Shown here: positions 31,755 to 42,801 of the stretch, piece by piece
Layout of the letters: each line of letters begins with the position of its first letter
How positions within the stretch are numbered: the stretch's first letter is position 1
Assembly: GCA_026397475.1 (NCBI GenBank)
Contig: JAPLUT010000002.1
Location: forward strand, 124,001 to 188,000
DNA: 64,000 nucleotides
Direction: 5' to 3'
Origin: a candidate division SR1 bacterium
GTDB lineage: Bacteria; Patescibacteriota; Gracilibacteria; Absconditabacterales; Absconditicoccaceae
The notes under the pieces: generated by a model
Seen by the model: the letters and a program-made list of their open reading frames with translations, nothing else
The model's database searches: none
What the model was told of the DNA's origin: nothing
Position numbers and translations under genes: made by a program

Positions 31755-32906
31755 CTAGACAATATGTTTTGTTAGATATTTTTTAGCATAGACATAAGAA
31801 ATAATAAGCAGAACGGCAACCAAACCAAAAGGAGAAACACCAAAGTCAATCATATATCCACCAGCCAGGGGTCAGAATATATTTGCCAAATTTCCTAGTG
31901 CAGCCATATTTCCATTGATCAATCAGACATCATGATTATTTCACAAAATCATATTTTGGAACACAGGACGGAAAATTCATTGAAAAACTCAACTTATCGC
32001 GACAAGAATAATAATGGGCGTAACTGAAGTAGCAAAAAAAGCTGCCCCATAACAAAGAATCATTCCAAGGATACTGATTCACACCAAACGTTTATTTGAA
32101 AATCTCTTCAACCAAAATTTACCAAGAAGAAATCATTGATTAATAACCATAACGAGTCAGATCAATGCCATCACATATCAGCTTTTTTCTCCAGCAATTC
32201 CAAACTTTTCACTAAGGAAAAGAGCAAATGACATCTGATACACCATCAATGCTAAATTGACAATAAAAAACACAAAATAATATTTTTTTTCAGGACTTAT
32301 AAACATATTTTTGAAAATACTGATGATGTTGATAGAGATCTTTTTAGCTTTAAGCATAAATTTATTAGTCTCGGGAAGTCATCGAATGATAAATAAGACA
32401 TTTATAAGACAAAGAAAGAAACTGACGATAAATGGCATTTTAACTCCATATCCCAAAAGCCATCCTCCTATTGCCGGACCAATAATAAATCCCACGCCAA
32501 ACACCGCGCCAAATAATCAAAAATTTGCCGAACGTTCTTTATGGTCCACAGAAATATCACTAAGAATAGATTGTATAGAACTGATATTCCCTGCAGCAGC
32601 TCAGTTAACTATTCTTGAAAGAAGATATACCCAAACATTTCAAGAAATTCGAATCAACAAATAACTTATCAAACTAGAAATAACAGAAACCAAAAGAACA
32701 ATCTTTCTTCCATATTTATCAGAGATTGCTCAAAGAATAGGAGTAGAGAACAAGCCAAATAAAGAAAACAAGGTAACTCCTATTGAGATCATAAAATAGC
32801 TAGTATGATAATACGTCACTAAATTTGGAAACGCAGGGATCATAATAGTCATACCTAACATATCAAGAAACAACGTGAAAATCACTATTCGTTTTATTTT
32901 TTTCAT
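31755..32906 (-). CDS. Major facilitator superfamily transporter
   Basis: A 383-residue transporter with about 12 TM helices. The MFS loop 2-3 signature is seen as GAISDKYGRKIVLL (residues ~65-80), and the equivalent in the second half is less conserved. Proteins with this pattern are drug or small-solute exporters; the substrate cannot be told. It begins MKKIKRIVIFTLFLDMLGMTIMIPAFPNL, matching TetA/MdtG-like members with the conserved D-x-L-G-M. TGA encodes many loop and helix glycines. It is flanked by hisS and murA on the same strand with short gaps. Confidence 0.88.
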
Positions 32907-32933
32907 AGTTATAGTGTAAGAAAACTTAAAAAA

Positions 32934-34187
32934 TTAAGAAACTGTTTTTATATTAACTCAAATGCTTTGTAATTTATGTATGATATCATCATATCATCTT
33001 GCGATGATGTCTTCATTCATAATATTTGTTGTTCCTTGTGCCATAATTCAAGCAAGAATCATAGCTCCACCACATCTAAGATCCGTAGAAGATACATACC
33101 CACCCTTAAGTTTCGTAGGTCAAATAACAATTGCCTCATGGGGATTTAGAATTTCTATTTTTGCTCATAAATTTTCCAACTCCGTCAGATAATTAAATCT
33201 TCATTCATAAAGCGTTTCAAATATTTTAGAAATTCAACTCGCTTGTGTCAGCAAAGTTCAAAAAATAGATTGAAGATCAGTAGGGAATCAAGGATACGTT
33301 CTCGTTTCAAATTTGACCGCCTGATAATTTTTTTTATTTTTAGAATTTACTTTGATAGTGTATTTATCAATGATTTTAAAATCAATTCAAATTTTAGTAG
33401 CTACGCTATAAAGAGCTGAAAGATCATCCACATCACATCATTTGATAGTCAATTCGCTATCATCCGCACCCGCTCATATAGCAAAGTACGTCCCAGCTTC
33501 TATATAATCAGCAATAATAGTAAATTCATTTTTTTTATCCGCCACTTCGGATGACTGAACAGCAATTTTAGAAGGTTTCATAACTATGCTATGATCTACA
33601 TTCAAATGGATATTTGCACCAACACTATTTAAAAAATCAATAAGATTTCTGACATGAGGCTCAATAGCAACTTGATAGATATTAATTTCATAATCAAAAT
33701 TGTTTGCAAAAGCAAGATAGGTCAATAATGCTTCGATAGCGGTTACTGAAAACCCTTGAAGCATGATATTTTTTTTGGGAGTTCCAACAACTTCAAACAT
33801 TTTATGCTCTTCTGTTTGAGTAACCTTGATTCCAGCTTTTACAAGGGCATCATCAAACATATCCAATGGCCTTTTTCATATATTACATCCACCACTTCAA
33901 ACAAATTTAACCTTTCCATATTTAATAAGTCCAAAAGGAATAAGCAAAATTGAAGCTCTAAATTTTTTAGCAAGATCATCAGTAAGATCAAAATAGTCCT
34001 TAGATTTTGCAATCGCAGATGTAGCGAGACTTTCCATAGACAAGACATCTTTGATATTTGGTTTATTGAGAAGCTTAACCGCATTATCAATACAAAAATT
34101 TGCAGCCACGATAGGCAATGCAGCGTTTTTACTTCCAGAAATTATTATTTCTCATTTTAGTTTTGAAGAATACTCAATTTGAAACAT
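32934..34187 (-). CDS. murA: UDP-N-acetylglucosamine 1-carboxyvinyltransferase
   Basis: A 417-residue enzyme for the first committed step of peptidoglycan synthesis, enolpyruvyl transfer from PEP to UDP-GlcNAc. SGSKNAALPIVAA (with the UDP-GlcNAc-binding Lys-Asn) is near the N-terminus. The catalytic loop Cys is in GSGGCNIGKRPLDM, so fosfomycin's usual target residue is kept. IEAGTYFAIGAG, FPTDLQS and LRCGGAMILAG follow. Length is typical. TGA is Gly in several of these motifs. The gene shows that the cell makes peptidoglycan, at least as a precursor. Confidence 0.94.
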
Positions 34188-34210
34188 AAATAATAAACAA
34201 AATGATAAAT

Positions 34211-34228
34211 GTCCCGATCTCTCGGGAC
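34211..34228. repeat. GC-rich hairpin in the murA upstream gap
   Basis: GTCCCGA / TCGGGAC, 7 bp with a four-base loop, no T-tract. It stands out from its AT-rich surroundings. Confidence 0.4.
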
Positions 34229-34308
34229 GACAAACGCGTAACAATAAACAATAATTTTATGTCGTAAATTGAAGTCTAATAAAAGCGTAATTATTTGCAA
34301 GATTAAAT

Positions 34309-34334
34309 AAAAAAAATGCCCGGAAAAACCGAGC
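34309..34334 (-). terminator. Terminator downstream of the 74-aa protein gene
   Basis: Minus strand GCTCGG / CCGGGC (one G-T pair), loop TTTTT, followed by ATTTTTTTT. It probably ends the korA-korB-74 aa transcript. Confidence 0.7.
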
Positions 34335-34360
34335 AAGATAATAAATTTGTAATAGTCAAT

Positions 34361-34585
34361 TTAAAGAGTGTGAGATTCTCTAAGTCTAAGGGCTGCAATT
34401 CTAAGATCTTCAGGCAACTCCTCTAAAGGACTTAATTTGTTCAAAGTTTTTCCTGTAAGATTACTAATCCTCAACAAACAAGAAGTTATTTCTGTCTGAA
34501 GAACTTCAGAAAAAACGGCCTCAGTACTTTTATTTTTTGCTTCTATCGCATCTGACACGATAGTATTAAGTTCTAATCCATTCAT
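34361..34585 (-). CDS. Hypothetical small protein, 74 aa
   Basis: A 74-residue soluble, helical protein (MNGLELNTIVSDAIEAKNKSTEAVFSE start, KLSPLEELPEDLRIAALRLRESHTL end). A single Cys is in TSCLLRI. The longer frame to 34645 gives an unlikely N-terminus, so the ATG at 34585 is preferred. No TGA codons. It follows korB by about 70 bases and shares its terminator, but no relation to the oxidoreductase is visible. Family not recognised. Confidence 0.55.
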   Translation of the reverse strand: MNGLELNTIVSDAIEAKNKSTEAVFSEVLQTEITSCLLRISNLTGKTLNKLSPLEELPEDLRIAALRLRESHTL

Positions 34586-34652
34586 AATTAAATGTTTTGT
34601 TTGTGAGAAAATACTATATATATTTTTGCTGAAATAACAAGACATTTATCTT

Positions 34653-35255
34653 TTACCACTTTTTCCAACTTGGACAGCCTTGATCCACATCTATATGAGA
34701 GAATCCTTCATGTTTGATTCCATCAACAATAGCTTGAGTAAGAAGAGCAATATCCTTATCTATTACGTGAACAGAATACTGACATCATGCAGCTTTAGCA
34801 AGTGCATTCGGATCAAAAGGCAATAATGTATTTCATTCAGGAGTAGATTTTGTCTTAACGTGAAGTGGCGTCGTCGGAGACGCTTGACCCGTAGTCAAAC
34901 CATAGTTTTCATTATTTGCGACGATGTAAGTCAGATTAGTATTTCTTCTACATGCATGTAAAAAATGCCCAAGTCAGATTCCATAGCCATCACCATCTCA
35001 TCCATAAATAATAACCGTCAAATCAGGATTAGCAAGTTTTAATCCTGTAGCAAAAGGGACAGCTCTACCGTGTAAAGTTTCAGCTCCATAGCTATCAATA
35101 TACTGACTCGTCTTTCCAGAACAACCTACACCAGAGACAATAACAACTTTATGTTTGGGAATACCCAACTCTTTGAGCGCGTTTTTGATAGCGGCATTAA
35201 TAATGAAATTACCACATCACGGACATCGTTGGATTTTATTTAAACCAGCTCTCAT
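34653..35255 (-). CDS. korB: 2-oxoacid:acceptor oxidoreductase, beta (TPP-binding) subunit
   Basis: A 200-residue catalytic beta subunit of the 2-oxoglutarate/pyruvate:ferredoxin oxidoreductase family, which decarboxylates a 2-oxoacid to the acyl-CoA and reduces ferredoxin. Seen are [14 protein letters not shown] near the N-terminus, [29 protein letters not shown], the TPP/Mg motif GGDGDGYGIGLGHFLHA with ANNENYGLT, and [10 protein letters not shown] at the C-terminus. It is shorter than the typical 280-300 residues at the C-terminal end. It is read after korA but a frameshifted gene (35324-35658) lies between them. The true substrate is not decidable. Confidence 0.88.
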
Positions 35256-35323
35256 AAGAATTAATAATAATTTAAAATGGAGAATTAATAATGAATGATT
35301 TTGGACTTTTTTTATTTTTTCTT

Positions 35324-35658
35324 TTATTCTTTTGATGACTTTACAATAACTACTAATATCCTCACAATAGATTCACAATCAGACTTGATATCTATAATGT
35401 CTTCACCAAATCAATGTTCAAGAATTTGGAGCCAATATAACGTTTCATGGGATTCCTTAAGGGCTATAGTCATTTAATTTATATGGCTTTTTTACTGGCT
35501 GCTCATTGCGCTTCAGCAACATTTGCTCATATACTAGTTCAACTTCTAAAGAGTTGTGAAGCTATTTCATAATACTTTTTATCTTTCAAAGAAATATAAA
35601 ATTTTGCTAATTTAATAGAGAATTGAAGCGTCTTTCCTTGAATAAGATTTTCTTTCAT
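35324..35658 (-). pseudogene. Four-helix-bundle (S23/23S rRNA IVS-type) protein, frameshifted
   Basis: The first 59 residues (35658 to 35479) read MKENLIQGKTLQFSIKLAKF and SQLFRSGTSIGANVAEAQGA, the signature of four-helix-bundle proteins once called S23. The frame then stops at TAA. The expected continuation is found in another frame from 35473 to 35324: TIALKESHETLYWLQILE. A short piece resembling YKLN lies in the third frame, so at least two shifts separate the halves. The family is normally about 115-120 residues, as here in sum. It is either a dead gene or a sequencing/assembly error. It interrupts the korA-korB pair. Confidence 0.75.
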
Positions 35659-35682
35659 AGCATATTTTTTAAAATAAAAACA

Positions 35683-35730
35683 TACCGCCATCATTCATCA
35701 TTCATCATTAACTATTCATTCAATTTTTAA
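35683..35730. repeat. AT-rich dispersed repeat overlapping the end of korA
   Basis: Begins ATACCGCCATCATTCATC, related to the copies at 15726 and 23348, with three ATCATTC units. The minus strand of the repeat provides the last codons and the TAA of korA. Confidence 0.5.
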
Positions 35731-37351
35731 TATCTTCAGCGAAAACAGGATACAGAGAATATTTTCTGATATTTTTAATTTTATTATTCCATTTTTTATC
35801 ATTAAGTCGACATTTGTGAGTTAGCAATTCTTGTAACTGTCAAGAATAGTTCATTTCTACAAAAATTAATTTTTTGATTTTTTTGACATTTATATCCAAG
35901 AATTCTTTCAATCTCATATCGAAAGGCTGTAAACATTTAATTATTATCAGACCAAATTTTACACTTCAATTCTGAATTTTGAATTTTGAATTCTTAATTC
36001 TAATAAACTCCTCTATCACATAACGATTAACTCCAAACGTCACAAAGAATTCTTTGGCTTCAGGATTGATGATTTCATATCCATAAAAATCTTTCGTAAA
36101 TTCTTGTTGAATAAAAGTTTCCATTTTTTTAAATCTTTTTTCTAATTGTTGTTTCTTAATTATAGGGTCCTCATTGGTTGTCCCATATTCATCATGCTCA
36201 TAGGAAGTCGCAATAAATTCACCATTTTCAACTCCTGGCAGCATACTTGGAGAGATTCAATCAGAAGTAGTTTCATATCTTTTATATCATTCAATTCCTA
36301 CAGTATTAATTTTACCTCTAAGTATTTGTTGAGACACCAATTTAGATTTATCAACAGAAATATATCATTCAGAAAGTTGTTTATCTACAAGAAAAATGAC
36401 CGGATGCTGATAAATATCAGATCGATTCAACGCTTTTCAGATTAAATTATATCATTCTTCAAAAGTTGAAGGAGCTAAGACTATAGGATAGGTTTCACCA
36501 AAACTTGCATTCAAAGCATAGTTAAGATCTCACTGGCCCGTATAAGTTGGAGTTCCTGTACTTGGACCATCACGTTGAGAAAGGATATAGACACCACCAA
36601 GTTCAGCCTGATGAGAGAAACTAATGGACTCCGTCATCAAAGCGAAGCCTCCCCCACTCGTTCCACACATAGATCTTTTTCCAGCAAATTTAGCTCAAAG
36701 CATAACCATGCTTACGGCTACTTCATCTTCACATTGAAGAAAAGTAACCTCTTTATGAGATTGGACAACTTCAATCAACGATGATGCGGGAGTCATGGGA
36801 TATGCAGAATAGAAATTCATTCATGAAGCGATAGCTCATGTACCGATAAGTTCGTTTCAAAAAAGAAATTCTTTAGCTGATCAAATGTTTTTAGATAAAT
36901 CGTATTTAGGAACTTTGAAATAAGCATATCATTTAGTTAAACAATCAATATTCACCGCCAAAACATCACCTACAAATTGACTCGCCAGAAGCTTTTCACC
37001 TTCTTCACGAGCAATACCAAGAAGCTTTAAGGCAGCTCAAAAGAAAAAAACGTTTTTGTATTTGATTGTAGTATCCTTAAGAGGATGTGTTTTCTTAAGC
37101 GTATATATTTTAGCATTTTTAGTAATAGAGTACTCATCAAAAGGGAAGAAATGATCTATAGTTTTAGCAATAAAGGGGTGATCATCAGAGATATAAAGAA
37201 AAAAATTATTATTATCTCCTTTGATGATAGAAGCATATTCCTTATCTCAAAATACACTATATCATTTAGATGATAAAAGTTGTCCAAGAAGCATTCCAGA
37301 AGTATTTACTCAACTTCCTGCAGCTCACGAGAAACCGATTGATATTTTCAT
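35708..37351 (-). CDS. korA: 2-oxoacid:acceptor oxidoreductase, gamma-alpha fused subunit
   Basis: A 547-residue partner of KorB. The N-terminal ~190 residues are the gamma domain (MKISIGFSGAAGSGVNTSG, TGA-encoded glycines in the nucleotide loop). The alpha domain follows with AYPMTPASSLIEVVQ, FLQCEDEVAVSMVMLG, GKRSMCGTSGGGFALMTESI, QAELGGVYILSQRDGPSTGTPTYT and GDLNYAL. The C-terminus has FVEMNYSGQLQELL. About residue 455-470 a Lys/Asn/Ser/Phe-rich stretch (KNSKFKIQN) is encoded by a simple repeat kept in frame. The last few residues come from a dispersed repeat. With KorB it links 2-oxoacid oxidation to ferredoxin. Confidence 0.9.
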
Positions 37352-37560
37352 AAGTTTTGAAAAATAAGATAAATAAAGTATCAAGAGTTTTATATCAAAA
37401 AAAAACAACAAAACAACATAAAAAAAAAGATAAAATATTTATCAAACAAATAATTTCGACATGAAATAAGAAATTATTAATTTAATAAGTACAATTTCTT
37501 CAATCAAGAATAAGAATGATATTTTTGAAGAAGAAAATGCAATTGAAAAAAGATATGCTT

Positions 37561-37591
37561 TTGTTACCTATACTATTATGTAAGGTATAAT
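37561..37591 (+). promoter_or_regulatory. Putative promoter of the glycan gene cluster
   Basis: TTGTTA (37561-37566) and TATAAT (37586-37591) with a 19-base spacer, 18 bases before the flippase ATG. The whole 37352-37609 gap is AT-rich and lies between divergent korA and the glycan cluster. Confidence 0.4.
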
Positions 37592-37609
37592 TTATAATTG
37601 TATCATAAT

Positions 37610-39148
37610 ATGGACGGAGAAATGGAATTGCTTGCAGATCAGCCGCTAGGGCAGAAACTTATCAAAAAAGGATTCTGGTTATATTTTTTTATGATTTTTT
37701 TAGCACCTACATGATATTTCATCAGAGTTATAATCTCAAACACACTTTCAATAGAAGACGTATGATTATTTTATAGTATATTTTGATTGGTAACATTAAT
37801 ATCAATGTATAATGACCTTTGATTAACAGAGGCATTACAATATTTTCTTCCCAAATACCGAATAGAAAAAAAATACAATAATTTTAAAACCATTATTTAC
37901 TTGACCCTATTCGTACAAGTAATTAGCTGAATCATTATTGCATGAGCAATGTGGATATGAGCAAATTGGCTAGCTATTCATCATTTTCATTCAATTTTCG
38001 CCAAAGATATCCTTAGGCTTTTTTGTTGGTACTTCATAGGCATTAACTTTATACAAGTCTTAAACTCAATTTATATTTCATTTCAGGACGTAGTTGCAAG
38101 CAATCTCACTGAATGAGCAAAAATGCGAAGTACCTTAGGGTTTACATTAATTTTTCGGCTAACGGGAACCCTAACAATTAATAATTTTGCATTATGATGG
38201 ATTTGTGGTCTTGGAATAGGACTACTAGCATCAACAATCATCTTTATAGCCAAGTATAAAAAAACATTAAAAAAATGAATTGTAATATTGGATAGATCAT
38301 TACTAAAAACACATTTTCATTACGCATTTTGGATTTTTTTATGAGCAAACATACTCACGTTATTTAGTCAAGTGGACCAGCAGATGGTAATAAATTTTTT
38401 GGGAGTTAAACAGGCCTGATATTATGCAAATTTTTGGGGGATGATAGCTATCTTTAATTTTCTAGCATGACCGTTATTAAGCATTCTTTTCCCTATAGTA
38501 AATGAACTTATTACAAAGAAAGAAATAAATAAATTAAAGTTTTTTCAAAACATACTGTATAAATATTTTTCTGTTTTTGCGTTAACCGTAGGATGAATAT
38601 TTATAGCGCTTGGACCGCAAATTTCTAGCATTATGTTTGGGGTAAAGTTTGCATATTCGGGAGCATTAGCTACGTACATATGACCGTTTCTCATATTTAA
38701 CATCTTATTTATAATCAATTATTTCATTCTAGCTTGAATTTGAAAAATAAGAAAAAGAGTTGAAATATTATGAATTGCACTTAGCATCAATGTAGTATCA
38801 AACATTATTTTGATTTATATGCTAGGATGGGGGCTTATTTGAGCAGTAATTTCTTTGATTTTATGACGAATATCATTATGGTGGTTAAGTTACAAATTAG
38901 TAAACAACCACTTAAAAATTGATTTCGATTGGTGATTTTTTATAAAAAACGCTTTGATAGTAACAATATTAACAATTTTTTCTAAAGAGATAGCCAACCA
39001 CACGATGACATTAGAGAATACTATGAGATACAAGAACATTTGATATTTACTGCTAATAATTCTCTGTTACTACATAGTCATTGGAATACTAAACCGAGAA
39101 AATGCAAGGATACTAATAAATGAAATAAAAAAAATGAAAAAAAATTAA
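37610..39148 (+). CDS. Polysaccharide flippase (Wzx/MATE-like)
   Basis: A 512-residue membrane protein with about 14 TM helices of the oligosaccharide/lipid flippase superfamily, which moves lipid-linked glycans across the membrane. The N-terminus has GFWLYFFMIFLAPTGYFIRV and SIEDVGLFYSIFGLVTLIS, the typical helix 1-2 region. The middle shows QVDQQMVINFLGVKQAGYYAN, the family's repeat of the first bundle. TGA is Gly in many helices. An inner ATG at 37622 is possible but too close to a GGAG sequence. It opens the + glycan cluster. Confidence 0.85.
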
Positions 39149-39226
39149 TATAATACACAACAATAGAATTCATATAGAGAACGACCGTCTTTTAAAAAAA
39201 TTTTATTAAATTTTTAATTTTAAAAT

Positions 39227-39649
39227 ATGTGACTTCATAAGAAAATAATAAAAATTATATGAGAAGAATTGGTCAGATTCATAATTGTTTGAGGAATAAG
39301 TACAATTATTAACTACAGCTTTTTCTATATTTGATACAATTATCTCAAAATAAATTATTTAATTTCATCATGAATTTGATATATCTTATGAGTTATTGTA
39401 TGATATTTTTTAAACAAATTGCGGACATTCAAAAACAAATCTGGACACCAAATAAAGACAATCATAAAGTATTGTTGAGTATATGCCTTTTCTTGATTAT
39501 CTTGAATTTGACTACTCTATGTATTAGTAAATTTCTTGAAAATGAATCCAGAAATAGGGAATATATTGAGCCTATTCTGGATAGTAGGCATAAATTACAT
39601 ATGAACGAAATATTTAGTTTTCTATAAAAAAACAAATGACGGATTTTAA
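39227..39649 (+). CDS. GtrA-family membrane protein
   Basis: A 140-residue protein with four TM helices. ELVRFIIVGGISTIINYSFFY at the N-terminus, VGYFLNKLRTFKNKS after helix 2, and YIGTKYLVFYKK at the end are the GtrA pattern. The family is thought to help move polyprenyl-phosphate-linked sugars across the membrane or to assist GT2 enzymes. More than ten TGA codons lie in frame, including the second codon. Its 3' end overlaps the next gene by 14 bases, so translation of the two is probably coupled. A second GtrA gene lies at 56607. Confidence 0.88.
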
Positions 39650-41711
39650 AGAACTACTAAAAAACAAGCTATTTATTATATGATTAATAATCAAGATAGT
39701 AATTGCTTGAGTTTTTGTTGGATGATTATTTATAAAATGATTTTTGCCTTTCATTGACTACTTTATAAGTTCCTGATTCCAAAATCCATACAATTATTTT
39801 CATTCTATTAATTATAATAATATTTTTCCATATTCCTCAGTAATGTTGTGGCTAACATCACTTCCATATATGTTAGTAGCAGGAATTAAGGTAATATGGC
39901 TAAAAGTATTATTTATAAAAGGCGCTCTATTAATCGCAGATATAGCAGTATTATGGGTACTATTTAAATGGTTTCCGATTTATAAAAGAAAAATATTAAT
40001 ATACTATCGACTATCTCCAATATTTATATTTATATCATATTTTTATGGGCAATTTGATATAATACCAACAGCACTATTATTTTTATCTTTATATTACATT
40101 AGTAGGAATAAATACCTTGTTTCAATGATATTATTATGAATAGGTATAGCGACAAAGACACATTTAGTATTAGTAGTTCCCTTCATCTTTCTCTATCTCT
40201 TCAGCAAGGAAATAAAAATAAAAAAACTTTTTATGTACGTTTTTGTTCTGTGTTGAACAACAGCAGCCCTACTTTCACCATACTTTTTTAGTGAAGGATA
40301 TATCCATCTTGTGCTCAATAACGCACAGCAAATAAAGATATTCTGATCGTTTCTAGATTATGGGATCAATAATTTAAAATTTCTTTTCATACCGGGACTA
40401 TATTTAATGTTAATACTAATATTCAAATTTGAAAGAAAAATGACTCAAGACTATTTAATGTCTTTTTTGTGCATCATATTTTGAATATTAATAATATTAA
40501 TTCCACCAGCAATTGGACGGTATTACTGGTCACTACCATTTATAATATATTTTTATATAAAATACAAAGACATCCCTAGAACAAGCTTTATAAGCTTAAA
40601 CATAGCTTATTTCTTGTTTTTCATATTTGAAAGGAACTCAGATTTTATGTCAATTTTCAGCCTAATACATCCAAAATGGTCATGAGTTATTCTCAATACC
40701 GTACTATTTACACCAGAAAAATGAATTTTAGTACAAAATATTTTATTTACTATTTTAATTATAACAACAATCGCAACGATTATATGAATATACAAAAATT
40801 GATTCCTCAAAAACAAAAAATATGAGGCCAAACAATTATTAATAGGTATATGATGAGATTCGTGATCTGGGAAAAGCACATTGGTAAATAATATAATCTG
40901 ACTATTTGATAACGATTTGATTACCTTAGTAGAGGGTGACGACATACACAAATGGCCTAGATGAGACGAAAACTGGAAGAAATTTACTCACCTCAACCCA
41001 AAAAGCAATAACCTTCACCTAGATTTAATTCACGCAAAAATATTAAAATCTTGAGATACGGTATATAGAAAACATTATGATCATTCTACAGGAACATTTA
41101 CAAATCCACAAAAAATAAATGCTTCGAAGTTTATTTTATTCGCAGGATTGCATCCATTTTTTCTTGAGCATATGAGAAATACCATGGATTTGAAAATTTT
41201 TGTGAAACCAGAAGAACAGCTAAGATTACACTGGAAAATTGCTAGAGATATGAAAGAAAGATGATATTCAAAAGAAAAAGTAGAGGAGCAATTAAAAAGT
41301 AGAGAAAAAGATAGCATTCAATATATTCAATCTCAAGAAAAATTTGCAGATATAATTATCTCATTATCCCCTCTTTCATGAATAAAAAACATATGAGATC
41401 CAAGCGAGAATATCTCATTAAAATTATCTATACAACTATCCAATTCATATTATCTAGAGCCACTAATAGAAGCACTTAAAACCATTCCCACATTATCTAT
41501 AGAACACTATATAGGCGATGACCTAACAAGGCAAGTTTTTGAATGTTACTGAAGCATATCAGCCAAAGAAATTAAAGCCACTTTACTTACCACCCTACCA
41601 AACTATTATCTCATAACTCACAAAGATCCAGAAATGGAGATGGGAACAAATTGAATTATTCAGCTATTTATACTCTACATTAAACACAGCAAGCTCAATC
41701 CAAAAACGTAA
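39636..41711 (+). CDS. Multi-span glycosyltransferase-like protein fused to a uridine kinase/PRK-like kinase
   Basis: One frame of 691 residues. Residues ~1-395 hold about ten TM helices and look like a polytopic (GT-C/GT87-like) mannosyltransferase, e.g. YRLSPIFIFISYFYGQFDIIPTAL. Residues ~400-600 are a P-loop kinase of the uridine kinase/phosphoribulokinase family. Walker A is IGIGGDSGSGKSTL (residues 403-416, three glycines TGA-coded), then VEGDDIHKWPRGDENWKKFTH, SGDTVYRKHYDHSTG, and FAGLHPFF, the Asp/Glu and lid-like features of that family. The last ~90 residues are unassigned. No stop codon or shift separates the two parts. The kinase sits on the cytoplasmic side after the last helix. 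A lipid- or sugar-phosphorylating role coupled to transfer is inferred. Confidence 0.8.
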
Positions 41712-41733
41712 TTTAATTATCAACATTAAGCTT

Positions 41734-42747
41734 ATGGGAAAAAAAGAACTCATTGAAGACTATATCGATTTAGCAAAAAAGTTGGGATCTAAAATCGAAG
41801 ACGTACAATGATGATGAGGGAATATATCTATTAAAGTATCTTCAACAGATATGTATATTAAGGCTTCATGAAGCCTACTTAAAGATATAGACAAAAAAAA
41901 CATATGAGCACATATTAATTATGAAAAAATTAAGAAAAAACTACAGCTACATTTAAAAAACAAAAGCACAGGAGCAATAGAAAAGAAGATTGACAGCCAT
42001 ATCCAAGAAAATACACACACTTTAGACAAAAAGGCATCTATAGAAACATCTATGCACATTCTATTGCCTGGAAAAATAGTATTTCACAATCATTCTATAT
42101 ATATTAATATATTTTCCTGTTCAAAAAATGGGGAAAAACATTTTGAACAATTATTCTGAGAAAAAATTAATTTTATTAGATATGCTTCCCCATGAGCATG
42201 ATTATCAAGGCGCATCTACAAAAAACACTGATTGGCGTCACCCCAAACCCTTATCTTGGAGAATCATGGAATAATTATTCATAGCGACAACAAAGAAGAA
42301 ATAATAACAACGTATTTATCAACAAAAAAAAAAATAAAAGATTTTTTAAAAAAGAAATGAATAAAACTATTTGAAAATTGATTAATACAAGGGGGGAAAT
42401 GAATAACATGGGGGACGCTTTCTCCTCACAATATGTTAAAAAAATTTATAATAAAAAATAAGTTGAGCAAACATATGTATCCAGACTCGATTGTGTTTGG
42501 AGAAGACATCCTATTTGATTGAGTAAAAAACTATATACAATGAGACAAGATAGTAATAAACACAGGCAACACAAAAAAAGACATATCAATATTAGAAAAT
42601 CTAGTAGCCATAAATTACATTTTATATGTGCATGACACACTATGATTTAAAAGTAAATTTTTATGAGCAAAGGAGATCAAATACATTCTCAATATGGATC
42701 AAGAAAAATATCGTAAATCCCTCTATGTTATAGAGAAAAAGTTGTAA
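41734..42747 (+). CDS. Class II aldolase/adducin-family protein
   Basis: A 337-residue protein. IEDVQGGGGNISIKVSS (residues ~20-36) with four TGA/GGG-coded glycines, IKASGSLLKDI, SIETSMHILLPGKIVFHNHS (Glu and the HxH zinc ligands) and LILENHGIIIHS (third His) are the class II aldolase signature. The family includes fuculose/rhamnulose-phosphate aldolases and ribulose-5-phosphate epimerases. The ~100 residues after the core are extra and helical. It follows the kinase fusion by 22 bases. A role in making or rearranging an activated sugar or polyol phosphate is plausible. Confidence 0.85.
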
Positions 42748-42801
42748 TCATTATGTTTTTATTTATAGTAGAATTGCTTTAAATTATTAAAATAGAATTA
42801 G

